A stretch of DNA of 64,000 nucleotides from Terfezia claveryi (lineage: Eukaryota; Ascomycota; Pezizomycetes; Pezizales; Pezizaceae), in contig WHUX01000041.1 in NCBI GenBank assembly GCA_015179025.1, forward strand, positions 124,001 to 188,000, written 5' to 3'. The notes under the pieces are model-generated. The model did not search any database. It saw only the letters and a program-made list of their open reading frames with translations, and was not told the origin of the DNA. Below, in pieces: positions 1-11,785 of the stretch. Position numbers and translations under genes: made by a program. Numbering within the stretch: position 1 is the stretch's first letter; each line of letters starts with the position of its first letter.

Positions 1-1208
1 AGAGCTGGATGGGTTAATTGCTAACGCATGGTATGTTTTTGGCCTTTGAGATTCTTTTATATATCGATGGAGTACTAACTCCGTGGCCCGTTGCAGCATT
101 TTGTGCAGTGAGTTTGCGGTTAAAGCTATTGATCAGCCATTCATTGGGCCTGAAGATGACAAGGATGAATGGGCGCTGTGAATCTATGATTCTATTAAAT
201 CTGCTTTTGTTGCTTTTAATATACTCCCTTTACATAGCAGTACCTACATGATGTTTGCCTTACGAGTAATGTGTATTTTTAGAGAGGAGGGAAGGAAGTG
301 GGGGGGGAACATAATGTTGGCCACGACGTAACATACCAACGTCTGCACGTGACATATATAGGTACTGTTGAATCCTAACGCCAATGTCAAGACTATCTCC
401 CAGCTTTGATATAGCACCGTATTTGTTATTTGAAAAAAAAAAAAACCCCCTCCTCCCCAGATTTTTACAACATACATATAAACAACCAAATCATTAATAA
501 TAATAAAATTAAAAGTTTTAAAAAAAAATAAAATAAAATAAAAAAAAGCAAAAAGATGTTTGTGGTTGTTTTGGGGGGTGGGGGGTGGGGAAAGGGTTTT
601 GAAGAATAGGTGGGAAAAAATGCGAGAAAAAAAAAAAAAAAACATAGGTAACACGATTATTTAGATATTATTATATCATTATCATTTTTTAGCTGAGCAA
701 GGCATAAAAAAACCTCTCTTAGTTATCTGTCAGAGACACAGAGATTTTTTTTTAAAAAAAACAAAGAAGAAAAAAAAAAAAGAAAGAAAAAAAGAAAAGG
801 AAAGTTCCTCTATAGCACAAAAAAAAAAAACGCCCATGCTAATCTCTCTAAATCCTACGAAAAGCTCTGCTCTCTATTTGTATATAAAAACATAACAGCT
901 AGCAAAAGCAACGGACATCCCATCCCGTAAGTAATTTTTAAAATAAAAAAATAAAAATAAAAATCAGCCATTGGAGGGGCATAAAAGATGAGTTAGAGAG
1001 CCAAGTTAGACGGGGTGATGATTCATTCTGTAGATACTAATGCTTGTATTGGTTTGGTTTGCTCTGCCAGTAGATATGCTTGTTCGGGTCCTGGTGATTG
1101 TGATGATGTAGCCGGGTGTTGAGACTACCGGTCCATTACTCTCCTTGTCCATCCTCTCGAGTGAATTCAGATAATTTCTCTGCCACAATATTTCCTCAAG
1201 TTCCCTCC
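1..1208. other. intergenic, low-complexity A/T and G tracts
   Basis: I see no supportable gene. The stretch from about 430 to 830 is dominated by homopolymer runs (A runs near 433, 528, 622 and 760; G-rich patch at 573-592). The right part is probably the 3' flank of the minus-strand gene ending at 1209. Confidence 0.6.
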
Positions 1209-2858
1209 TCACTTTACCCCATCCACTTTCTCAGGTTCCTCCGTCCTCATTTCCCCCACCACCGGTGCCACATTTGGGACTAACATCTCCGCAGCAAGAA
1301 CTTCTCTTGCAGCATCCTCACCCTTCTCCTTCTCTTTTCCCCTCTCTCCCTTCTCCACCTTCCTTCTCTCCTTCCTCTCATTCCACAACCTATTAACCTC
1401 AAACCCCACCTCCACCGCAATCAACACAATAATCATCCATTCCAGCACCAACCCATGTCGCTCACTCAACGCCCCCCTTAGAGTGCCTACAACATCACTA
1501 GCATATCCCATCCTCTCATTCGCCACATCAATCCTCCGCTCCACATCTAGTGCCCTCCCCACCTCCTCATACGCCCTTTCAAGACCAAGCTCATGCTTTG
1601 TATCCCAGAATAGATCGGGTAAAGGATCAGTTAGCTCAGAGTAGAGATTTAACTGTGCACGCAGCAGAAGGAGTTCTCCTGTTTTGCGGAGGATGAAGGA
1701 CCGGGTGTAGGTGTATGGTGTGCGCGAGCTAGTTTCGCGGAGGAGGTGGAGGAGAAGAAAGGGGAAGCGGGGCGGGGAGGCGAGGTGTGTGGGAATGGGG
1801 TAGATGGACTGAAGGTAGGTTGAGAGGAGGGACTCGAGGTGGGCGAGTTTAGTACTGCGGGAGAGACCGGAGGAGAAGGCGAGTTTTGTGAGGAGGATGG
1901 GGAGGGTTTCTGATGGATCAACAGGGGGAATATGAGGTTGGTATGAGGGAAGGATGGTTTGTAGTGCTGTAGTTGTTGTATTGGTTGGCGTGTTCTCCTC
2001 TGCCCCCCTTTGCGTATCGGCCTCGGGTTCCTCTCCCCGATGGGTTTCGGTGGTCCCAGTGATCCGCGAAGCCTCCATCTCCGCCTCCTCTCCTGCTTTA
2101 ACCCCAACATAGATAATCTCCCCCCTCACCCAACCTCCCTTCGCCCCCTCGACCTCGACCCACTCTAAATCCTCCCTCTCCACATCTTCCTCCCCCACCG
2201 GATTCTGCGCCGCCCCAACCAACCCCCCCGCAAGCCCGCTAATCTGGCCCTCCGGCACATCCCAACTAACAATATTCCCACTGGGAAAAATGAAAATATC
2301 GCCCTTGTCAACTCCCGGCTGGGGTGGTGAATTCGGGCCTATGCTAGCAGGCCCCGCGGGGGGGATGGTTGTTGTGCTTGGCGAGCCGAGCGAGATTCGG
2401 AGGTGAATGACATCGTCGAGGAGATTTGTGGTGAAGGGGTCCGGGATGTACCCCTGGGAACGGAGAAGCCGAATTGCGGTTGGGAGGTCGTACTTGTCCG
2501 CAGTATTATAAGCAGTTACGATGCGGCGGGTTTTATGCGACCGTAAGGGTGCGGGAGGAGATGGAAAGTTTCGGGCATGGTGGTTGTGTCCAGGGTGCTC
2601 GGATTTCGGGGAATGGGAGGGTTTCTGGGAGGAGGCGGCGGCGGCGGCGCGTTTCAGGAGGGCTTTCCCGCCTTGCGGGGAGCGGGGCTTTTTCTTGCCG
2701 AATTGGGGTATGTCGGTGAGGGGAGCTCGGTCGGCAGAGGGGGATGGGGGTTTGGAGGCGAGGAGGTGAGGCAGGGTGGCGAAGGTGCGGCCTGTCGGGG
2801 TGCGGCGCCCTCGGAGGTGTACGGTGCAGCGATGGCAACAGCGGAGGAAAGGCTGCAT
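1209..2858 (-). CDS. mitochondrial DUF155 (RMND1/Mrx10-family) protein
   Basis: Single-exon, 549-residue protein. The N-terminus is rich in Arg, Cys and Ser/Thr with almost no acid (MQPFLRCCHRC...), as in a mitochondrial presequence, followed by a low-complexity linker. The DUF155 core starts near residue 110 (RRIVTAYNTADKYDLPTAI) and runs through DIFIFPSGNIVSWDVPEGQ to a C-terminal membrane segment after ERHGLVLEWMIIVLIAVEV, the usual end-of-domain signature. Known relatives are human RMND1 and yeast YDR282C/Mrx10, inner-membrane proteins needed for mitochondrial translation. An acidic low-complexity insertion (about residues 220-295) and a charged C-terminal tail are lineage-specific additions. 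The ATG at 2858 is the first in frame and gives a good presequence. Cytosolic Rmd1/Rmd8-type paralogues share the domain, so the exact orthologue is less certain than the family. Confidence 0.85.
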   Translation of the reverse strand: MQPFLRCCHRCTVHLRGRRTPTGRTFATLPHLLASKPPSPSADRAPLTDIPQFGKKKPRSPQGGKALLKRAAAAASSQKPSHSPKSEHPGHNHHARNFPSPPAPLRSHKTRRIVTAYNTADKYDLPTAIRLLRSQGYIPDPFTTNLLDDVIHLRISLGSPSTTTIPPAGPASIGPNSPPQPGVDKGDIFIFPSGNIVSWDVPEGQISGLAGGLVGAAQNPVGEEDVEREDLEWVEVEGAKGGWVRGEIIYVGVKAGEEAEMEASRITGTTETHRGEEPEADTQRGAEENTPTNTTTTALQTILPSYQPHIPPVDPSETLPILLTKLAFSSGLSRSTKLAHLESLLSTYLQSIYPIPTHLASPPRFPFLLLHLLRETSSRTPYTYTRSFILRKTGELLLLRAQLNLYSELTDPLPDLFWDTKHELGLERAYEEVGRALDVERRIDVANERMGYASDVVGTLRGALSERHGLVLEWMIIVLIAVEVGFEVNRLWNERKERRKVEKGERGKEKEKGEDAAREVLAAEMLVPNVAPVVGEMRTEEPEKVDGVK

Positions 2859-3856
2859 GGGACGGAGTGAATGGCGGCAGTGGTATGTAGATACGGGGGT
2901 GGGGAGGGGGGTAAAAGGAGGGGGGAGAAAGGAGGGGGGGAGTTTCGTTTCGAATCCATAGGCTCCTCAAGAGTAGGCGTGCGGTTCATTGTTTTTCCGG
3001 CATGCCGTCGTGCATATGTACATAAGTAACGCATATTGCATGTTTAATGGGCCTTCAACACGTCAACCGACAACGAAAACGCGGAGCAAAAATACGTCTT
3101 CCCAAGTTCTATCCTAAGCACCCCGAGATGTACTGTATATCAATATTTCCAAAGAAAGCAAAGACGGTACAGCTGACTCATGATCAGGAATGGTTGCCTG
3201 GGCTGAATTGTCACCTATGTACTGTATACCCAAAAAAAAACCCATATATTGCAATACCTAGCTCTTGTCTTGTGCATTCGTCGAATCATTGTTTTGGGAA
3301 TGTCCATACTATAATGGCCGCATATAGCTGGCAGTTATGTTGAGAGCAGAAGCTGCGAGGTGAGCAAGTGAAGATACACTGTAATATCTCAAGACATCAC
3401 AAATGTATTCGAGTTACGTATGTAATAGTTGTAGTTAGTGACCTAGGGCTCGGCCAAGGGGGGCCACAATATACGACCGTAAGCTTAATCGATCTTTGGT
3501 ACCTACAGTAGAGTACCCTATAACTCGAAATAACAAAACAGCAAAAGCCAGGGTATCCCCTGCCTATGTACCTAGTGTACATATTCTGTATGTATATAAA
3601 TACGGATGCAAAGGGATCCGGTAAACATCGTGACTCAAGCCGTGTGCCCGGTGAATAATAACCCACCCCTGACTATAATGGGAGGATACATATATTCAAG
3701 CCCATTTCCATATACGATCTCCACCCCTTAGCAATCAATCGATACAGTCACTCGTTTACCTGTGTTGCACTTTGTAGACATTCGCTCTTTGATCAGCCTG
3801 ACACTCTTTTGCTTTGGATCATTCACTTCAGCTGATTTCCCACTCGCCTCTCAACC
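2859..3856. other. intergenic region between divergent genes
   Basis: About 1 kb separating the DUF155 gene (minus) and the CFEM-like gene (plus), so it holds both promoters. G-rich tracts sit at 2897-2941. A CT-rich leader precedes the CFEM start (about 3720-3856). No gene recognised. Confidence 0.6.
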
Positions 3857-4763
3857 ATGATCCCACCACGGACTGCCATTATCCCCATCCTACTTCTGCT
3901 CACCTCCAGCAGCGCTGTATATGCGCTCCCAGCAGCCGATAACACACTGAATGCTCGTGATTTGGGAGATCTTACGAAGGAGCAGCGCCAGAAGCTTGAT
4001 AGTCTTCAAATAGACCAACCAGAGTGTGTGCAAAAGTGCGAAGATGCTCGGCAAAATAACTCGGAATCTACCTATATCCCACTGTGCGCCCTTAATGACC
4101 AGTCTACCACTGAGGAGGAAAATGACCCAAATGTGAAAAATGCCTACAGCTGCTTGTGCACTGATAAGGTGCATCTTGCGGATAGCATGGCCTGCCTCGT
4201 GAAAAATGTAAAGTTTCGCTCCATAATCGAAAACAAGCTTATGCTAATAGAAACGTTGCTAGTGTGGGTCGAATTCCACTGCGTTGGATTATGCCTTGAG
4301 TAGCCAATATGGCATGTGTAAGGTATACGCCGACGTCAATTATCCCAAGCCGGAGGTATTCCTAAACGACCTCTGCCTGCTTGATGACATGCCCAAGGGC
4401 GCGACTGTTCCCACCGACGTCTCTCTCGTGAGACTCATTTGGCCCGATTATACCTTCGCCAAAGAATTCCCCAAGAAGACTGCAACCACGTGGGCACCTT
4501 CGGGTACACCGTTGTACCCCTCCGGATATATATACTCAGAACCGCAATGGACCTGCACTCCAACTCCTCTTGCGGATAGTGAATCGCAGGATAGTACCAG
4601 CACCAGTGGCTCGGAGGGGCCAGCACCGACTAGCAGTAATGGTACGAGCAAGGGTAACTCCACTGCCACAACAGATAAAGGTGCTGCCAGCAGTGGGAGG
4701 CAAGGAATATTAGGGATGACAGCGGTAGTGGCCGCAGTGGCTGGTCTTGCGATATTCTTGTAG
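3857..4763 (+). CDS. secreted CFEM-like, GPI-anchored cysteine-rich protein
   Basis: Two exons, 3857-4207 and 4263-4763, with a 55 nt intron (GTAAAG...GCTAAT...CTAG), giving 283 residues. Without splicing the frame closes soon after 4263; splicing supplies the missing cysteine and a continuous domain. Residues 1-23 form a signal peptide ending SSSAVYALP. The mature part carries the CFEM-like spacing: PECVQKC, then a Cys before the YSCLC pair, then ADSMACLVKNC and YGMC; ten cysteines in all after the signal. A Ser/Thr/Gly-rich stalk (about 215-265) leads to a hydrophobic GPI-attachment tail (ILGMTAVVAAVAGLAIFL). CFEM proteins act at the fungal cell surface, in some species in haem or iron capture, in others as wall or host-interaction proteins. 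The first CFEM gaps are longer than the strict consensus, so the family call is CFEM-like rather than certain. Confidence 0.75.
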
Positions 4764-7421
4764 GATTAGATTAGTGTATTTATAGCTTTGATGTAGGCTG
4801 TGGATCTATTATTGTCGGTTTGGGGTATGCTATTGGCTACGGCCTTCAGGGTCTTGTAATCACGAGTTTGGAGATATCTATGTTCCGTCCTTGAATATCA
4901 TTCTTTATAATCTCCGATTAGGTTGCTCGTTGGTTAATAAATTACAAAAACTGGGCAAACTCACTATTCTTCCAATAAACCTATTCCACTACCAGAAGAT
5001 GAGGTAAAGTGTGTCATTTGAAATGAGAAACGAACCGTGCAACTCTACCAACTCCTAATCTCAGTTTGTTGTTGTTGTCGGTTCAGGGTAAACTAAACCG
5101 GCTTCTACAACTGACAGCTTAAATTTCAGATATTTATTTATAATAGTAATCTTAGATTAAAATTTATAAATAACACCTCGGAAACCAAAATTCAGGATCT
5201 AAAGGACAGGAAGCCTACCGATTCGGATTAGAGTTTGATGCATATCACTGTATTTGGTTTTTCTGGCGGTCCCGATGCAGGAAATTAAACCTTCCTTTTT
5301 TTCAGAATCAAGGCACTGAGTAGAGCAGATACCTAGATACCTTCAATTGCTCATCTGAATCGCCTGTGTGGCTTTTTTTTCCATAACAAAACCAAATTCA
5401 TGATCCCTACACCAGGGACTTCCATGCTGTTCAATAGTAACTAATGCCCTTCCAGAATCTCGGGGATTTTAAAACAATTATTGGACCAATCTCGACAGGG
5501 GTGGCTGTCAAGCCATACAAGATCCTTTCCTTCGGAGATTCGGCTACGAGGTGACGTGGGGATAAAGATGATGACTCCCTCGGGCCAATTGGCCTCCGCA
5601 GGCTGGTACGCATTATAAATCCAAGGTGAGTAATACTTTGTTGGCTGGCAATATACGTCCTCTAGTCTTCAAGTTCAACGATACTGCCTTCAAAAGCTTT
5701 GGTGATAATCAATATATACATACTGGCACTGGAAAGTCATGCACCGTACATCTGACGATTCAAACAAATACAATTGTCCGTGCTGTAGCTGCGAATCAGT
5801 CCTAGAGGCCTAACACCGGCAGCAAACTGCACCTCCGTTCGGAAAGCGAATTAGGAAAGCTTGTCTCTATTGAATTACTGAAAAATTCTTAAAGTAGGAA
5901 CCACCCCTTGAGGAGGCTTATCGGAAACAAAATTGCAATCTCACTCACGGCTTTCACGCTTTACTTCTCTGATATTCGATGCCGCCGACCTCACGACCTA
6001 AGTACAATAGTCTTGTAACTATTGCACAATGTCTTTGTCGCAACCTGTTCTCCCCATCCAGCTCAGGATCAACTTGTGCTAAATGATAGGAAGCAATATA
6101 CAGGACCATGCAGCCTCCAAGTCAACTCGTGGGAAAATAATGAGGTACCAGCCTCAAGAGATGTGATGTACCGTAACCAAATACAACGGCGAGCTGGGAG
6201 AATTAATAAAGCTTGCTGGTGGTGGTGGTTATTCAACGTATTTTGGGTGCACAAGGAAAACAGTCCCCCCCTTGCAACATTCATTACGCGCGCGATAAAT
6301 ATACTGCGAATCGATATTTGCGATGATTGTAAATATGACTGGACCTCTTCGGAGCCCTTATCGTCCCCAGGACACAACCCCCACACGGCCACGGGGGGGG
6401 CCGGTGGAGTTACTCCAATCCGGGCTTAGATTGCACTGGCACTGAGCCACACTCACACCGGCATCGACAGCTACATCGACAGCCATATTATTAGGCTTCC
6501 TAGATGAATGTTTACTCATTTCTCATGTGTGATCATCCTAGTATAAGGGAACACCCCAAAACCCGGGTAGAATTCAGGACAAGGCAAGTTACCTAATCTG
6601 CAAATAGGATTTTCCTAACTCAAGTGCCTAACGGCAGAAGACGTTTAAGAAATTAATTTGGAGACGGGCTTCTTCGGTACTTGAATTATCTAGCTTGCTA
6701 TACCGTATAGGCATGGTATTCAGCGAGACCGTGCGCACATCATCCAAATCTCAGGGGCCCCCCTGGAGCAGTTGTCAACTCAACAATAACATTCTGAGAT
6801 GAATGAGCCCCGGCTAAATTAAGAGTGCCACGCTTCGAGACAGTGTGATGAGTGCACACTGCACACTGCTCCGCATACAAGAACAGATCAACCCACAAAT
6901 TGCTGCATCTCGGCCTCTCATGGCTGGCGATCTCCCTTATATGGTTGCCCTTACCGTCTCTGAGATTGATATGCCTTATTGATATTGTGATCGAACGCTG
7001 ACATGGAAGCAGCAAAATCTGCTTCCAAAGGTTTTGTGGATGGGATGATGCGTGATCTCTGGTGTTTTTCAGGGCCAGATTGGGACACGGGACGGGGCAA
7101 GGTTCAGGGGTCGGTCACCCCAGCGCTTTGTGGAATTGCGAGGAAGGTGGGGTCATATACAGTGGGAATAGGGATCCAATCACCTCCTTTTGGTTCAGCA
7201 TCACCTAAAGAATTCGACTTGAGGGGCTGCAGTGCTTCGTATCGCGATATGGGCGGGTCACAGCCACAAAACCCGGGAACAGGACCGCAGCTACTGCGTA
7301 ACACACCAATTTCGTCTGGTTCTATCAACCACTTCCGCCTGGACATCCAAGGTAGTGGTTTAGCTTCAAATAATGCCCCCACCTTGAACTGAAATCCCGA
7401 AATCCCGAAATCCCGACGGGC
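4764..7421. other. gene-poor region, nothing recognised
   Basis: Short unrelated frames only; none shows a domain, a convincing start or splice-supported extension. No LTR, TIR or tRNA-like fold found by eye. A short tandem repeat (AAATCCCG, three units) lies just outside at about 7394-7418. Confidence 0.5.
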
Positions 7422-7867
7422 TCAGCGTTTGCTTTGACTGGGCATCCCGCCGTCATAGCCTGGTTGTTCAAATCCGTTAATTGTTGCTCAACTAGGCATT
7501 GGAAGCAATGAAGAGGGTACTTACGTCCGAATTTAACTTCGAATATGCCAGACAAAGGTTTGTGGCCAATGACGTTGAAGACCGTGGTCGCCATTGCTTG
7601 CGCCTGCATCACGTCGGCTATCCTCAAGGGATCAGATGTAAAGTTATACAGCAACTCGACACGTACATTATGTACTGTACATACAGCAATGTCCCCTTGT
7701 GGCTGAGACCTTAGCCAGATCCAGCCAACTCCAGGCGCCAAGAGGCTCTGTAGATGATTGAGGAAACATCGCCTGGAAAATGGGATCGCGTACCCAAGCG
7801 GGGCGTGTACGCAAGCCTCAAGCCTCACGCCGACAGACGGTACAATTATGAGGGTATTCCTGGCCAT
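7422..7867 (-). CDS. possible small two-exon gene of unknown function
   Basis: Low-confidence model. An ATG frame from 7867 stays open for 114 codons to a perfect donor (GTAAGT) at 7524. An acceptor (AACAACCAG) 65 nt on, at 7460, leads into a short exon 7422-7459 with a stop, total 126 residues. The part before the donor (residues about 75-114, including GHKPLSGIFEVKF) looks like ordinary protein. No family, signal peptide or membrane segment recognised, and the N-terminal half has mixed composition. It may equally be a chance open frame beside a chance splice donor. Confidence 0.25.
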
Positions 7868-8517
7868 ACTCCGTACTGGCTTCTGCAGTCATGTCCTGGC
7901 GCCGGGGAAAATTGGGGAGTGGGACGGTCAGTGTTCCCAATTCAATTCCTTCGCAGTAAGTAGCGCCGCACAAGTAAACCCCTCCCCCCATGTCATTCCC
8001 CCTGATCTCCGGGACATCTAGCTTATCCATCTATGGACCTGGATCTGAGCTGGCATTCAGCCATCTGTCCTTCTTAAGGGGCCCTCAAGCTCCCCTGCTT
8101 CAGGTTCTTGATATTAACTCTGTGCCTAGATCGCGGACCGTTTGGAATCACCTGTTGATTACGATCCAAACAACCAGTGTTGGCAGACTATATAGCTACC
8201 AATTGCAGCTCTGGGGCGTTCTCGAAACTCGACGTTAAGCACGGGTGAGTAACAGGAGGCAATTCGTTGGAATAGGACTTGGCTGACGATGCCTAATGTT
8301 ATCTCAGATCTAATACGAAGTCGCCAACTTAACTTTACCTGCTGTTACGACGGCTCAATTCCGCAAGCTCGAGGTTGGGTTTACAAAACCAATAAGGGAG
8401 CCTGATATTTCCTTTTCGGTCGCAGTTGTACCTAAATCCTTTAGAGGAATCGACGGTACCCTTTTGCCAGTTAGCAAATAACGAAGAGAGACACGGTGCC
8501 GGCCACCCACCAGAGCC
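7868..8517. other. intergenic, upstream of the sterol reductase
   Basis: No gene recognised. Short frames on both strands have no support. It contains the promoter of the reductase starting at 8518. Confidence 0.5.
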
Positions 8518-10323
8518 ATGTATCTGGTGGATCAGCAAGAGAGGCTTGCTTCCTCTGCAGCAAAGCCAGTTTCATGGGGCAGACATGGATATTGTGAGAT
8601 GGAGAAGGACGCCACTTTACGGATCAGGTCTTCTGCGAAGGGCATCTCTCAGAAGCTTGGAGGTGTCAATGGTTCAGTCGGGGAAGGATCGGGCAGCACC
8701 TTTCTACCGACAATTTCCCCAAGTTTGAATCTCAGCATACGTTCGCTCTTCATGATGCTGGGCGCCCCGACACTGACTACATTATTTGTCTATTCCTGTG
8801 ATAAATATCAATGTACATTAGCTCCTGGCATAAGGGATTTACTGGCTTCGACGGAAGGCATTCATGGTGTCTACGATTTTTTGATGTGGAGCTTATCACC
8901 ACTGAGGTGGTTCACTTGGAAGGCTTTGGCAATCTATATGGTTTGGTATACTGTACAAGCGATAATGTACGCAGTCGTTCCAAGCAAAATTGGATACGGA
9001 CAGAAAACATTAGCTGGCCGAGAGCTTCCCTACAAGGTATGGTGCATGTTTCCCGATATTTCTGAAGAAATTTGTCAATAAATGCATACATGGCCATTTC
9101 CCCTATTATCAATACTAGAAGTAGCTATGCTGACACTAGAGATCTACACTGCAGCTTAACGGCCTCACTTGTTACATTATCACGCATATCGTATTCCTAT
9201 CGGCAGTTTATCTTGATGTCATTCCTGTTTCCATAATTGCACAGAACTGGCTTGGGCTGTTTGTCGCTGCGAATTTCATGGGTTATTTCTTGACGGTTTT
9301 TGCATATGTGAAGGCGCATTTATTTCCGTGCCACCCAGATGATAGAAAATTTTCGGGGAGTCTATTGTATGATATGTTCATGGGGATTGAGTTCAATCCG
9401 AGGCTTGGGGAATTGTGGGATTTCAAGGTAAGGTGTGATTGTCTTCAACATTAAGACTGGAATATTAACCATATCGTTGTTGGCAGTTATTTCACAATGG
9501 AAGACCTGGCATCATCGCATGGACCTTGATCGACATCTCCTTCTGCTTCTCAGCCTCGGACGGTACTTTCACGAAACCATCCATTCCGGCGCTACTTGTC
9601 CTACTTTTGCACTCAATCTACGTTATCGACTTTTTTTGGCACGAAGACTGGTATCTCCGCACTATTGATATCGCACATGATCACTTCGGTTTCTACCTCG
9701 CATGGGGCGACAGTGTGTGGCTTCCATTCATGTACACCGCGCAAGCGCAGTACCTCCATCACAACCAGAATAACCTCGGTAGCCAACAAATGTGGTTGAA
9801 CCTCGCCGTGCTCGTTGTTGGACTGGGTGGGTATGTTGTCTTCCGCGGGACTAACAACCAGAAGGACTACGTGCGGCGCATGTTTTCGTCATCAGCTTGC
9901 ACCTCAGCATTGTCGACTACCCCTAATGCTTCTCCCGCAACACTGGCGAATGATACCATCTCAGCTGAAGTTATTCAGAAGAACGTGCGCATATGGGGCA
10001 AGAAACCGACTTACATCCTCGCTCCTTATCAAACCGCTGATGGGAAGTGGCACACTTCCCTGCTCTTGACGTCTGGATATTGGGGACTAGCCAGGCACAT
10101 GAACTACTTTGGAGATATCTGCATGGCTACAGCAATGGGGCTTGCAACCATGGCAGTCAGTGGCGGACCGGGGTTAGTCGGGTGGTGGTACACCTTGTAT
10201 CTAATCACGTTATTGGTCCACAGGACGCGGCGATGTGATTTGAGGTGCTCGGCGAAATATGGCGAGAAATGGATTGAGTATAGGAAGGTGGTGAGGTGGA
10301 GAATATTGCCGGGGGTGTATTAG
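8518..10323 (+). CDS. DHCR7: sterol delta-7 reductase (DHCR7 type)
   Basis: Three exons (8518-9036, 9155-9427, 9487-10323), both introns phase 0, 542 residues. Polytopic ER membrane enzyme of the ERG4/ERG24 family that reduces a sterol double bond with NADPH. Diagnostic sequence favours DHCR7 (7-dehydrocholesterol reductase) over ERG24 or ERG4: GIEFNPRLGELWDFKLFHNG, RPGIIAWTLI, IYVIDFFW, then HDHFGFYLAWGDSVWLPFMY and NQKDYVRR. The reductase signature LLTSGYWGLARHMNYFGD and the C-terminal KYGEKWIEYRK...LPGVY are also present. The N-terminal segment (YSCDKYQCTL) matches the first DHCR7 membrane region. In a fungus the expected reaction is ergosterol-type delta-5,7 sterol to delta-5 sterol (for example brassicasterol). 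Length is close to, slightly above, the animal enzyme (~475), mainly from an N-terminal extension. The start is the first ATG of the open frame; a later start is possible. Confidence 0.9.
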
Positions 10324-11752
10324 GTATATATTACTTCGTTGGTGGTTGAGGGGTGCTTGACAGAGTTAGGGAATGGGTTTTGTATAGGGCCCATGAAAGT
10401 TTGATAGTTCTATTCATTGCTCATGTGTCTAGAGACTTGGAATTTGTTGATCGACCAGTGGTGTTATGATATTAGGGAGTAGAAACGAATAGAATGGGAC
10501 ACCCTACGTGGAGAACTTTTTAGAGTGCTGAACATTTGTTCATAAGAGTGGAAGTTATTAAATGTCTTAACAGAAAGGAAAATCTTCATACTACTAGCTA
10601 CGTTGCACCGTTGGCTATGATAGGACGGATGGGCGTATGAAAATAAATCCCCTATTAGTTTGACTAATGTGGTGAATGGGTTTTTTAGCTGATATGCATT
10701 GCTGCTGCTGGTGTTACCAGAAACAAACTGTATGTTCATTTTGGGGAGTTACCCTGGTGTGGTTGATATATGTATGAATCCAGGAGACCACTCCCTACAG
10801 TCCTAGAGCTCGCCCCGTGCTTCCACTGACATTCCCCCTAACTTACGCCCCCCAAGAGACAGAAACTTCCACCGTTAGTTTCTCCCACTAACTCTCATCA
10901 ATAAAGTGACTGCAACCCTGGCAACCTCTAGGTTACCCATCTGGTACCAACAACTACTGTGGCCTTTGTCTAGGTTTGAGGGAGGTTAGATTCGAGTAGG
11001 TAGCAGATTAGTCAAGTGAATTGATTGTAGGAGGGAATGTGGTGTGGTAGGCATAGTGGGATTCGCCACCATTTCGATGCTTTTGGGAAGGGGCCGGGTG
11101 GGTGGGGGGGGGAGGGGTGTATAAATTCTCATTGTTCTCTTGACTCGCTCCAACGTCTCATTATGTTCTACTTCTTTGTTTCTTTTTGGGTAACAAAAAA
11201 ATAAGGAAACTAGTCTAGGTCTCAGTTGGATTAGGTGGTTTCTTGGATTTATCCTTTTTTTTTTTTTTTTTTCTCATATTCTGGATCTTGTGAGAGGGAA
11301 ACTTAAATAATGGGTAATTTGGAGAAAAGGTGGCTCATAAGTCCATAGGGGTGGGGTGCGAGGGGCGGGGGGGGAAAGATACAACGGTTCTCATTTTTTT
11401 TTTTTTCTCCTAAACCTAGGGGGAACTGAACTACAAAGTATCTACATCTACATTAGTAGAGTATGATCTTTAATAATCGATATTCGAATCTCCCCCTTCA
11501 AAATAATAAAAATAAAAATATTACATGCTTTAAAATGTTGTATATTTCTGCCGCTGCTTTTTCAACATCATAATGAAGGACAGATTTGTTTTTCTATTAT
11601 AATGTTTTAGTTGCATGTATTTGATTTGCTATACTGATCATGGGGTCAAGTATACAGTACTGTACTGGACCTAGTGACTTTGTGATATATCCTTTTATAA
11701 TTATTTTTTATTTAATATGTTACCCTCAAATTCTTGATGTGAACTATTAATG

Positions 11753-11785
<33 letters not shown>
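11753..11785. repeat. (ATT)n microsatellite
   Basis: Uninterrupted trinucleotide ATT array of about 11 units, followed by a T-rich tract. Confidence 0.9.

Noticed and set aside
2474..2961. Plus- and minus-strand Arg/Gly/Pro-rich frames over the DUF155 gene start
   Set aside because: They are shadows of the GC-rich N-terminal coding region and have no features of their own.
8100..8270. Possible 5S rRNA fragment (GTTAAGCACGGGTGAG)
   Set aside because: Only a short A-box-like match; neither 5' nor 3' end nor a helix partner can be found.
8518..10323. ERG24 (C-14 reductase) or ERG4 (C-24(28) reductase) identity
   Set aside because: Shared family signatures exist, but the central segments match DHCR7 specifically.
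11440..11510. tRNA-like T-arm (GATATTCGAATCTC)
   Set aside because: No matching acceptor, D or anticodon stems could be drawn around it.
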